NCBI GenBank assembly: GCA_025201765.1
Contig: MU623375.1
Span: 124,001 to 188,000 of the forward strand
Direction: 5' to 3'
Length of the DNA: 64,000 nucleotides
From: Daldinia sp. FL1419
Taxonomy: Eukaryota; Ascomycota; Sordariomycetes; Xylariales; Hypoxylaceae
Position numbers and translations under genes: made by a program. Every line of letters begins with the position of its first letter. Within the stretch, counting starts at the first letter, position 1. Below are positions 54,956-64,000 of this stretch, piece by piece. The notes beneath the pieces are model-generated. The model had not been told where the DNA came from, did no database searches, and saw nothing but the letters and a program-made list of their open reading frames with translations.

Positions 54956-57647
54956 ATGAGTGCTACTCGGAGAACCATATCTGGAACTGCATCAGCATCC
55001 GGAATTGTGAGGTCTCCGGGATGGGTTCCGCAGACAGCTTCGCATGCAAATAGAATTCCCCTATTCGACGGCACCGGACCGGCCGTGGTTGGAGGCTTCG
55101 ATACCAATTTTGAAGATACGGATTTGGTTTACTCCCTTGAGCAGCGGGACCCGTCATGGGCAGAAGTTGGCAACGAAATGATACCTTTTGGAACAAGGAA
55201 TTTATACGATACTGGCGGCAAGTTTATCGAGACCAAATTTGCTGACTCTTCGCGGGGGGTACTGTCACATTGTGGCCCAGATACTACCGGTTCCCTAACG
55301 TATTCGCCTCCGTCATCATATCAAGGTTCCGTATTATCCTCCATTCAAACGGACTTGACATCCGATATTTTTTCAACGGGGACGTCGAAGTCGCGTGATC
55401 CTAGCCCCCTACAGGCTACAGACAAAATATTTCTGGACACGAATAGCTGTCACGCCTGTCCAAGAGATCCGTGCAAGGCCAAGTTTGTAAGCAAGGAAGA
55501 TCTCGAGATTCGCTCCGGTGTTGGACATAGACATATATGCCTCTGGGGCAATACAGGGCCGTGTTCTAGCGCGGGATTCGCAACGATCGAAGAACTTAAT
55601 TGGCATGTAAAACGGGAACACCTGCTACTATGTCCGGTGCCTGGTTGTGTGGAAGATACATTTGTATCTAGAGATCTTCTCGATTGTCATCTTAAATACA
55701 CTCACGAAAATACAACAGCCGAACACACGCCATTTAACCCAGTCAATCTTCTCGAAGCAGTATCAGTAACGGATAGTCGAGCAGAAACTTCAATCGAGAA
55801 TCCGGAAGTTACGGAAGGGAAAACACCAGTAGTAGAGATGGCCGTTGTCGTTTCGAAGAAACGATGTCGAAACCAGCTAAAAGCTGTGCTCGAGAAGAGG
55901 ATGAAGAAGGCTAATAATAGTAAGTTATAAGCAGTCTAACTAAGCACAGCAAAACGGCAGTTACTGAATAATGTTAGGTGGCACACCAAAAGCTAGTGAC
56001 GATAATAATAAGTACCACAGTTCCAAATTGACGGAATCGGCCAGTTTTCCGGTTATTTGGGAGCACGGGATTCTCCCGTTTCTCGCCGAGTTCATCCCAA
56101 GATGGTGCGGTCCCGGTCATGTTATTTCTGTGATGCGTGGGGAAAAGCCAGATTCCAGACGAATTTGTATCATGACGCGGCAAAACGTCTCTAGAGCTCG
56201 GAGACTAGTTATCGCAAGCCACGTGCGAGATCTACTGCCAGAGAGCCATCAGGATCTCGTCGCATTCATGTTCTCGGTTGGACAAGTAGACCGGCTCGTC
56301 TGGTCGCGAGGCTTGAGCAAGGATATGCCAGATGAAATTTGTCTCCCACGTAACCCTTTCTACTACGCAAATCCGTGTATGGGAGATAGCATTGGGGCGG
56401 TGTCGGAGGATGGCGATGAGATTACCGCAACATTAGGCCCTTGCCTAACGATTGGTGGTAGTAGCTTTTGGTTGGTTAATTTTCACCCATTCTTCGAGGT
56501 GAGTAAGGGAGCTCAACCAATCCCTATTGAGCATCCATCCCCAGCGGACCGTTCGAGGTGCTTGGACGAAAGGCACGAGGCCCTGAGCAATTGCGACGTC
56601 GAGTTTCTCATCGGAAAGTTAAGCGCGACTTCCGGGTTCGACTTGAAGACCACTCGGGTTTCTCACGATCCATATTGGGAAGAGTGTGACAAGGAACCTC
56701 CGTTAGTTGTTACGGATTGGGCATTGGTTTCTACAAAATGTCAACAGGCCAACATTCTACGAAAATTCCCTGTCGCCAATCAAAGGCAGGAGACTCCAGT
56801 AGTTTCAACGAACTCGGTTGTACCGGGTGCGGCAGTATGCTCTACGGGGCGCACTTCAGGTTTCCAACGAGGCCAGATCTGTGAGATACCTGCGTATGTA
56901 GATGGTTCAGCAAACGGTACGGGTAAGTCGTCTCGTGAATGGTACGTAGAGGAATCTTACCCGTACGACAATGAAGAAGCTTGGATTTCTAGTGGTATAG
57001 GGGTTGAAGGTGATAGCGGTGCTGGTATCATTGATTCGGAAACTAACGCTATGATCGGTCAACTTTGGGGGAGAAACAAGTACTATGGTCCCGGACCAAG
57101 GCATACTTTCTTCACGCCTATATATGACATTTTAGATGATATTCGGGAGCGGTGTGGCGAAGAACGACGACCTCAACTGCCGTCGTACCGCGACGAAGCA
57201 GAGTGCTGGCCGGTCTATCCGATTTGTATGCAATGTTTTCAGCTTCGTGAATACCTCGAAAGCCGTCGCAGCTCCCGAGAATCGTTAGTGTCCATGATTG
57301 GAGTATGCGATGGGAGAGCTGGCGATTGTGACAACGAGGTTACGTCCATATCGGAATTAGCAACACCACGAGACACGTCGAATTTAGTCCGTCATATAGG
57401 ACTTGAAGCAACAAGTCCCTCGTTCAGCGGCATGGTATCCCCAGCGCCGATTCATGCCTTCTATCCTATTTCGCAAACCCTCTCTCCAGGGAATTCCGAG
57501 TTAAGAATTCCCTACGCACATACTCTCAAGGAAGATGATCTCTACGAAAAATACTCGGGTAACAACGAAGCTCCAACTGGTATATTACCAAAACCAACGG
57601 TACGCGTCGATAGCGGACCGCCAACCAAGAAGCGAAAGGTAACATAG
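54956..57647 (+). CDS. C2H2-like finger protein with trypsin-like GDSG segment
   Basis: Exons 54956-55919 and 55978-57647; 2634 bases, 877 residues. The intron (GTAAGT to gttag) is needed because the ATG at 55971 falls inside it and the frame upstream of it is closed; phase 1 fits. Order: a disordered N-terminus; cysteine-rich fingers at about 166-255, including CLWGNTGPC...HVKREH and CPVPGC...HLKYTH, a C2H2 pattern with wide spacing; a basic stretch; then a long region in which EGDSGAG (about residues 665-671) looks like the serine loop of trypsin-fold proteases. LGPCLTIGGSSFWLVNFHPF could hold the histidine. The C-terminus ends PPTKKRKVT, close to the SV40-type nuclear signal. A nuclear protein with a protease-like domain is the inference; activity is unproven. 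Confidence 0.75.
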
Positions 57648-57678
57648 TTGTTGATGAAATGAAATGTCCCCTGCTTGG

Positions 57679-59747
57679 CTATCCACCAAGTCCCGCACGT
57701 ACCATCTTTTTGGCGCGTTGATCTCGACGGTTGTGATTGGCTCTAGATCCCTTATTCGCCTCTTTTCGTCTTCTTGCGCTTTCTGTATCTTTATCGCCAG
57801 ACTGGCCAGCAACGTTTCCTCCACGGCCACCGCCTCTGCCTCGCCCCCGGCTACCGCGGCCGCGGCCATGGCTACCGGGCCCACCACGGGAACTATTGGC
57901 ATTATTCCCTCCAACGCCAATCTCCGAGTCCTCTGCTGCCGATTCTGCTGGGCTCGCGCGCCAAGCAGTTGAAGCGAAAACAGGCTGATCGCCGCTAAAC
58001 GCACTATACTTAGTTTCCAATTGTCTCATCTGATGCGGCGTTCTAGCCAGCATCAAGGCCCAACCCTCGATGGCCTCGTCAGTCATTCCAGTCTGTTGCT
58101 TTAGTTGTGCTCTGCTTTGGCTTCGTCTTGTAGCCGCGTCTCTGTCAAATATCTTCAAGTCAGACTGATAAGCTTTGAAAAGAGCTTCTTCGCCTGCATC
58201 CTTTCGTTTTTGGTCATCAGCGTCTTCCACATTTCCATCGTTTACTACCAATCCAGCATCCGCGACATCGTACGTGTCGTCACGTTCGTCATCGTCCGCG
58301 TCAAACGCAGAAAGCGCAGAGAGGATAGCGGCCTTGTTAGGTGCCGAGGACCTATCGTTTAAGACGTCGTCCGCCGATTTCTCCGGGTTCCGTTTTCCAA
58401 AATGAACATTAGCCATATCTACTGCTAGCTTGTCAAATTCGTCATCGTCAAACACATTATGGCGTGTAGGAGTCGAAAGCGGTGGTGTTGACCGGGGTGC
58501 AATATCGCGACTTCTCCTTCGGCCTTTCTCCTGAGATCTATAGACAAATTAGTATGTACGTTGAAGATGATATGTCTCATGTGAACGAACAGCTCCTCCG
58601 TGCGATCAGCGGTAGCTAAATGAGCCGGTAGAGAATCTTCAAGTAAGTGCGCAATGACTTGTTCCGTATTGTCTCCGTACTCATCTAAAAGCCTCGAGAC
58701 AAAGCCAGAACCTAAAGCTGGGAATAGGTCTTGTATCTGGGATATCTGGCTCATGCGGTGTACCCTCATCTCTCCTAGGACATCGTAATCCTCAGTCATG
58801 ACCCCCTTTCCTTTTTCTATCTTCCGTCTAACTATTTTCTTCGGTCTGGCGATGCCACCAGGTTTTCGGAAGCCCTCCAGCGCAACAAGGACCGATTTGC
58901 ATCGTGTCTTGTTTGAATCGGACCCCTTGAGGCGATGTTGAACTTGCTTTAAAATGGGAGTAGCTGTAACTAACTCGGCCACCATAGAGTCGTTCACATT
59001 TAAGGGCCCCGCCTTATGGGAGTCGGCAGCGGCTTTAAGAGAGTATAGCTGATCGGTTAGTAAAGAAAAGTTGGGAGGATCACCCTCGGCTAGCCCAATT
59101 ATACAAAGGTAAGCGGTAGCCACGATGACCTTTCTCAAAGGAGGATTCATGATTTTATAACAACTAATGAGCCCGTCAAGAAAATCGCTTCCTGTTAGGA
59201 AGAATGCGGCTATGTCAGGGGATGCGTAGATGAGATGATTAAGCTTCTTCAACCGAGATTCTAAGGCTTTTAGATCACCCTTCAAGCCCGAATCAAGCGA
59301 CACGATTAACGATTTCTTGGCAGCAGTTAACGAATTTGCTACTCCTGGATTTTGGGAGACACGACCGATCAGAACAGATGCTTTCTTTTTCGAAAACAGG
59401 CGGCTGAAATCGGAGAGGAACTCCCACTGGAGCAATGGAGGAGGTGGAGAATGCATTTGCAGTAGTCTAGTAATCAGAAGGAAACATTGACGGAATAGAA
59501 GCTTCGCGGATTGTGAGCTGCCGAGTATGGCGGCGCTGCTTGCAGAGGCTTCAGCCACAAAAGTGACCAGGAAGGATAGCAACGTCCCATCACCAGCAGA
59601 CAAGCTAGTAAATCGATCCTCAGACAGCGAAAGGTGAGCTTCTATCAGAGCAAGCCAGTTAGCTAGGCAGGCTTCCCATTCCTCGGGGACAATATGATTC
59701 CTCCATGGTGCTTGAGGAAAAGGCGCGAATTGAGGGAGAGCAGCCAT
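57679..59747 (-). CDS. CUE-domain protein, Cue3/ASCC2 family
   Basis: Minus strand, exons 59747-58591 and 58537-57679; 2016 bases, 671 residues. The 53-base intron (donor GTTCGT, branch tactaat) joins two frames which otherwise end or begin within a domain. The N-terminal half is the helical ASCC2-type region; a CUE domain (about 332-372: ISQIQDLFPALGSGFVSRLLDEYGDN) binds ubiquitin; then VFDDDEFDKLAVDMANVHFGKR, a strong family motif; finally an RGG-rich tail (GRGRGSRGRGRGGGRGG). In yeast the ortholog, Cue3/Rqt3, belongs to the complex that disassembles collided ribosomes. The ATG is at 59747, as the frame before it has only TTG. The stop lies 31 bases from that of the convergent finger protein. 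Confidence 0.9.
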
Positions 59748-60504
59748 GATATTGGAAATGGACAAAATGGTTTAATTGGCGTCTTCAGGCGAACACGTTA
59801 CGTTGTATAAAGTGTATAACGTATACCTTAAGGTAGCGTTTAGTTTTTCTTAGATCTTCTCGGAGTATTAAATAGTAATATCAAAGTGGCAGTCCGTTAA
59901 GCCCACAATCATGGATCCATACCTAACCGTTGGATGTTTACCGGATGACTCTACGAAGGTAGGTACCTACCTACGTACTTAGGTATAAGCGTTACCTAGG
60001 TACATGTAGCTTGAGATGAGATCAACCATTAAAAAGATATCGATAAGAATAGACGTAGTTATAGGTAAGAAACATCCGCTGCGTAACTTCAATGGAACTT
60101 ACCTTACCTACATAGTACGTACTAAGTATTCAAGTCCTGACCTAATAGGTACCTATCTACGGCTACCTACCTGCCTAGGTATTGTACAATACCTAGGTAT
60201 TCAGTACATACCTAGGTAGGTGGTATTGTAACTACATGCAAGTCTTATCGTTATTTGTTAGGCACTAAGGCGAAAGGTTGGCCCCACTTTAGCCCTTATC
60301 GAACCCACATTCAGAATTCCAAGTCCATTATCTCTTCGCAAATTATCGCCAACTTGTTTCTTTCATTCCCCCTCTATTAAACACCACAGGTTGCCTTCAT
60401 CACTTTGCCGCAACGTCATACCGTTCGAGTCGTGAGGGTAAATTCTTAGCACCGATCTAATTAACTACACACAATTGCTTCGCAGAGAATACACCGACGC
60501 CAAG
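59748..60504. other. Divergent promoter region with repeat blocks
   Basis: Between the starts of the Cue3-like and uS10 genes. It holds the densest TACCTAGGTA cluster of the window (59958-60223). Just before uS10 a likely leader intron, 60438-60485 (GTAAAT to cgcag), can be read; that is inference. Confidence 0.55.
59958..60223. repeat. Cluster of TACCTAGGTA-type repeats
   Basis: Words GGTACCTACC, TACCTAGGTA, CTACCTGCCTAGGTA and TACCTAGGTAGG recur at 59958-60004 and 60140-60223, at least three perfect TACCTAGGTA copies, in a divergent promoter between two housekeeping genes. Confidence 0.75.
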
Positions 60505-60939
60505 ATGTCGTATAACAAGCCCGAGAAGGACTTCGCCGGCGAGCAGGCCAAGACTCACAAGATCCGCATCACCCTCAGCTCCCGCAAGGTCGCCTCGCTC
60601 GAGAAGGTATGCAGTGAGCTTATCGAGCGCGCCAAGAGCAAGGACCTCCGTGTCAAGGGCCCCGTCCGCCTTCCCACCAAGACTCTTAAGGTTACTACCC
60701 GAAAGACCCCTTGTGGTGAGGGTTCCAAGACCTGGGACTGCTACGAGCTACGCATCCACAAGCGTCTCATTGAGTACGTCAAACTTTACTTATGCGGTCC
60801 CCTCTTTTGTCGGGCCTTGGGGAAAAGAAGAAAATAACTAACTGGTCCCAATAGTCTAAACGCCCCTACCGAGACCGTCAAGCAGATTATCGTCAACATC
60901 GAGGCCGGTGTCGAAGTCGAAGTCACCATCGCTGCTTAA
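60505..60939 (+). CDS. 40S ribosomal protein S20 (uS10)
   Basis: Exons 60505-60773 and 60855-60939; 354 bases, 117 residues, the usual size of eukaryotic uS10. It sits on the head of the small ribosomal subunit. The sequence is plainly conserved: HKIRITLSSRKVASLEKVC, KGPVRLPTKTL, TRKTPCGEGSKTWDCYELRIHKRLID, and EAGVEVEVTIAA at the end. The intron (81 bases) splits the Asp codon of RLID-LNAPTE. Codon use is strongly biased to C-ending codons (AAG, CTC, GTC), unlike its neighbours, as expected for a highly expressed gene. A further intron in the leader is likely. Confidence 0.98.
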
Positions 60940-61320
60940 GGATGGATGCGGAAAATAGGGATAGGCGAAATGGCAAAGGTGTATTGCAGAGGAACTACCT
61001 AGATTCAAAAAGATGCCCACCTTATCTCGGTTGCGTTCTCTAGAACGCATACTATTATAAGCGTCTACGCGCGTAGGAATTACGCTGCGACAGAACGCAA
61101 GCCTAGACCAATTTACGACCCCAATATCCCATCTGAGTGCTTTTTACTCTAGCAGACAAGTCTGTTGTGACCGATCGTAATTCCAGCGTATTTAATTACC
61201 GCCTTTATAAAGACCGTAAATCTCGTGGCCTTATTCCTACTAGACCAATTGGCATATATCATTAGTCACCGCGTAATGCATGTCCCTTACTCTATCTAGA
61301 AGGCTTCAAAGACGATGATC
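60940..61320. other. Convergent intergenic region
   Basis: 3' flanks of uS10 and of the nucleoporin gene. Nothing else seen. Confidence 0.5.
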
Positions 61321-63019
61321 TCAGAAATTCCAGATACAGTCCTCTCTCATGGGTGGCACTTCAGGCATATCTCCCTCGAACCTGCCAGTATTCATCATCG
61401 TAGCATATGCTGCTTTGATAGCCGTAGTGTATGTCGCAGGGTCGGGCTCCGTGTCTTTGTTGTAACCGGGCGGCCCTGAAGGAAAGAATATCTTTCGCCA
61501 CGACCCGTCCGCGTTCCGTACACCTGGGGCGGGATAATATGTACCGCCGTCCCGGGGCATTGCATCTTGGTATTTGTCGTCTACCTTCCACTTGTATGTT
61601 ACCGGCTGTCCGTTGAATGATAAAATGCGACCGTTTGCATCTTTGGAAATATAGCTTTCGGGGGGTGGATGCTGCTTAGTACTATTTGGTGCGTACGGGC
61701 TTGCTGATATCGTGGGCGTCGCCTGCGCCTGGGGCTTGGCTTGAGCGAAAGGATTACTAGATGGGGGCGTGAATGCTGTCGGCTTCTGTGCCGTGAATGG
61801 ATTTACGGCCGGCGGTGCGAAAGCTGAGTTCGATGGTGGTTGATTAAAAGGATTGCTGGCAACTGGAGTGGGTGCTGAGGCGTCCATCTGTTGATCGGAC
61901 GGCGGCGGGTTTGATGATTGGAGAAAGGGATTAGCAGCTGGTTGCTGGTTGAACGGGCCAGGCCCCGAAGCTGATGCTCCTGATGAAAATGGGTTAGGGG
62001 CGGAAGACGACGCCGGTGCCCCAAAGGGGCTCGGTTTCTGTCCTAGAGTTGACGGTTGCCCGAACGCGCTTTGAGTAGCCTGGCTAAAAGCGGATGGCCC
62101 TGCAACACTGTTTGCAAAGGGATTTGGTTTCTGACCCAAGACTGAGGGCTGGCCAAAGGCTGGAGCGGCTGGTCCCATCTGCGAAGACTGCCCGAAGACA
62201 GGCTTTGGTGCCCCCAGATTGGAAGGTTGACCGAACGCCGAAGTAGAAGACGCTGCGCTAAAAGGATTGGGCTTTGGCCCCAGTGCTGACGGTTGCCCAA
62301 ACGTAGACGTACTGCTGCCGAAAGGATTTGACTGTGGAGCAGACGAGAAGGGATTCTGATTAGAAGCGAGAGGATTCGGGAACCCGGCTTGAGGGGCAGG
62401 CGCTGTGTCTCTTGCGAACACCTCATTGGAATTGTTCTGCTGACTGCCCTGCTTGCAGACATCTATACGGTTGGGGCGTTTGTTTTCGGCGGAGAGGATG
62501 AATTGGATTGCGCCGTCGAGGTTGTTTAGCGCCGTCTGATTCTGTTGCTCAGCTTGTTGGACGAGAGCTGCAATTTCCGACATCTAGCTTAAACATCAGT
62601 AACTAGCAAAGGGATAAACGATGACAGACCATACTGCCTGTTGTTGGTTGTTAGACCCCTTAACGTATAGCATGACTTCCTCGAGACTTTGCTCTCGCGG
62701 ATATCCTCCGAATAATTGTTCTGGTGCATCTCTCCCGGGGCCGTAACATGACAACATCCATGATGGCCTTTCTGGTCCTAGGTCTGTTCGTATAATATCC
62801 TTGGTTATTCTATAAGGGTTTTCTTGAGTTGAATTTCCTCCTGTGCTTAGGGCGCTAAACCGGTTTGTATTTGCGTTGGTATGCGCGTCCTGGTGCTCGA
62901 ATCGACAGGCAGCTGTATTGGTAAATGTTAGCTTGGGCATTTGAATAAAGCGCCAATCGCTTATTACCTCCATTTTTGCAGTAGCCTTGCTGCCAAAATT
63001 TACATATACGCCCCACCAT
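61321..63019 (-). CDS. FG nucleoporin with CCCH zinc finger (Nup42/AMO1-like)
   Basis: Minus strand, exons 63019-62968, 62912-62635 and 62583-61321; 1593 bases, 530 residues. The tiny first exon (52 bases) was found by motif: MVGRICKFWQQGYCKNG joins across intron 1 to AACRFEH, giving a full CCCH finger C-x7-C-x5-C-x3-H. Exon 2 is globular and helical (PSWMLSCYGPGRDAPEQLFGG). Exon 3 holds a glutamine-rich helix and then many FG and PFG/PFS repeats (SAFGQPS, NPFG), ending in a conserved TYYPAPGVRNADGSW and WNF tail. This is the architecture of Nup42/NLP1, called AMO1 in several ascomycetes, on the cytoplasmic side of the pore and linked to mRNA export. The start at 63019 is well placed since longer frames upstream are interrupted by intron 1. 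Confidence 0.9.
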
Positions 63020-63645
63020 GTTGATAAGTCGAGCAGCATGGGAGTGACGCGAGGATGGTTGTGTTGATGAACAAGCTTAAAAAGTTGGTGGATTTTATCA
63101 GCCTTTTCAGCCTTGCATGGCACTAATGTTAGCGGACTCCTCATCTGCCAACCACTGGAACGAACGCCACACGCATTCATTAAATTATGTTTGCATCGAA
63201 TTCGTAGGTATGTTACCTGGGTAGGTACCTATATATACGAATGCTCCTTCTCATAGGTAATAGGTACATTAGGAGGTATACATAAGAGAGCCCTAGGTTA
63301 GAGGCATGAAATATTAGAAGGTAGTTATTAGGTATTACATCCTGGGGGACCTAGGTACCAACCACTTTTATGGAATTTCTTTCTACGTAGTTACCCTGTT
63401 CCACTTACAAGTTCGCGCTGGACCCATTCAATCTCACTCATCCACTTTTCCAGATTAATAAATATCCTGGTATTTAAATTCTACGTCGGTATTCACATTT
63501 CACACTTATCGGAAATGGATGCCCATCATGAACAATTCTGGGCTTATAGCGTACGTATAAGTGTCAACGCTAGGTAACAACCTCGCAAGGCGAAATAACA
63601 TATAATTGCAAATATGGTCATAAGACAAACGATCCGTCTTATAAT
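63020..63645. other. Intergenic region
   Basis: Promoter of the nucleoporin gene and 3' flank of the next. TACCTGGGTAGGTACC at about 63213 and CCTAGGTACC at 63350 belong to the window-wide repeat. No gene supported. Confidence 0.5.
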
Positions 63646-63948
63646 CTATCCCTGAGCAGTCGCCCTCGCAAGGGGCTTCAATCCTCCCTCAATGTACGCC
63701 GACGATCTCCAATCCGACCAGTCATGTTTCAAGAGACCCCACGTCTCTTCAAAATCTTGCCTTCCCGATCGTATGTAATAACTGCCCGAGACCACCCAGA
63801 TAAACCACCCAGCCTTCTGCTCCGCGAGGTATTCGGCGATACAAGTAGCATATGTTCCTTGCCACGCGTTGCCTGACATGTCGAAGCCAAATTCGGTCAG
63901 CAGTACTGGGAATACGTTTACCGTTTTGGAATCGTCGGCGTGCAATGC
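63646..63948 (-). CDS. GH5-type glycoside hydrolase, C-terminal exon (partial)
   Basis: Minus strand; only the last exon lies in the window, and its acceptor (ttccag) is at 63949-63950, so the gene continues past the right edge. About 100 residues are readable. PVLLTEFGFD carries the glutamate expected as the nucleophile of family 5 enzymes after a buried strand, and then AEYLAEQKAGWFIWVVSGSYYIR and EETWGLL follow, as in the barrel's last strands and helices. The full gene would likely encode a secreted beta-glycanase or glucosidase. Subfamily and substrate cannot be told from this piece. The final 52 bases are probably intron. Confidence 0.7.
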   Translation of the reverse strand, partial: ALHADDSKTVNVFPVLLTEFGFDMSGNAWQGTYATCIAEYLAEQKAGWFIWVVSGSYYIRSGRQDFEETWGLLKHDWSDWRSSAYIEGGLKPLARATAQG

Positions 63949-64000
63949 CTGGAAACCGCTGTTATATAGTGAGCTTTTAAGACTATTGCAGTTGTTCGCG

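Noticed and set aside
62596..63180. 194-codon frame starting upstream of the nucleoporin
   Set aside because: Its first part reads through exon 1 in the wrong frame and through intron 1. The real start is at 63019, giving the CCCH finger.
1..64000. Search for CRISPR arrays, bacterial operons, ribosome-binding sites or transposase genes
   Set aside because: Gene structure is eukaryotic throughout; no transposase, reverse transcriptase, long terminal repeat or array was seen.

Overview
The window is genomic DNA from a filamentous ascomycete (Pezizomycotina, probably Sordariomycetes; the class is an inference). The reasons are short GT-AG introns of about 50-90 bases in most genes, ctaac-like branch points, single-copy housekeeping genes of fungal type (an Mto1/ApsB-like protein, a CCCH-FG nucleoporin, the Cue3/ASCC2 family, ribosomal uS10), many Zn2Cys6 and P450 genes, and long intergenic stretches studded with a TACCTAGGTA-type palindrome. 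Twenty-six protein-coding genes are described here, one of them cut by the right edge. All splice models were built by hand from frame continuity, splice dinucleotides and conserved motifs. For nearly every gene the exon lengths sum to a multiple of three.

Left part (1-16 kb) is accessory: a Zn2Cys6 regulator (359-2634), two microsomal cytochromes P450 (5323-7151 and 7745-9649), a secreted FAD-linked oxidase diverging from the second P450 (10406-12129), a secreted cysteine-rich protein of unknown role (13002-13928) and a secreted DUF1996 protein (14668-15957). Regulator, two P450s and oxidase look like a small oxidative (secondary-metabolite type) cluster, but no scaffold enzyme lies in the window. 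CCG-N8-CGG elements sit in the divergent P450/oxidase promoter, and a near copy lies upstream of the first P450. These are candidate binding sites for the cluster regulator.

The middle (17-36 kb) holds a mitochondrial Mtf1/dimethyladenosine-transferase-like protein, a GT90 (CAP10-like) glycosyltransferase, a 75-residue hydrophilic protein, a four-span membrane protein, arginase, an ankyrin protein and a fungal protein with an unnamed C-terminal domain. A 10-N gap inside poly-A/T sequence (16881-17126) is an assembly scar.

The stretch at 36-47.5 kb holds a DUF1993 protein with a problematic intron, deoxyribose-phosphate aldolase, a transcription factor with half a zinc cluster and a GC-AG intron, a DUF1479 oxygenase-like protein, an AAAP amino-acid transporter and a hidden four-exon gene for an 87-residue Mrx7-like mitochondrial protein with an 18-base exon.

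The right part (49-64 kb) is dense and largely housekeeping: the Mto1/ApsB-like microtubule organiser (1534 aa), a protein joining C2H2-like fingers to a trypsin-like GDSG segment and an SV40-like nuclear signal, the convergent Cue3/ASCC2 gene 31 bases away, uS10, the nucleoporin, and the 3' end of a GH5 glycoside hydrolase.
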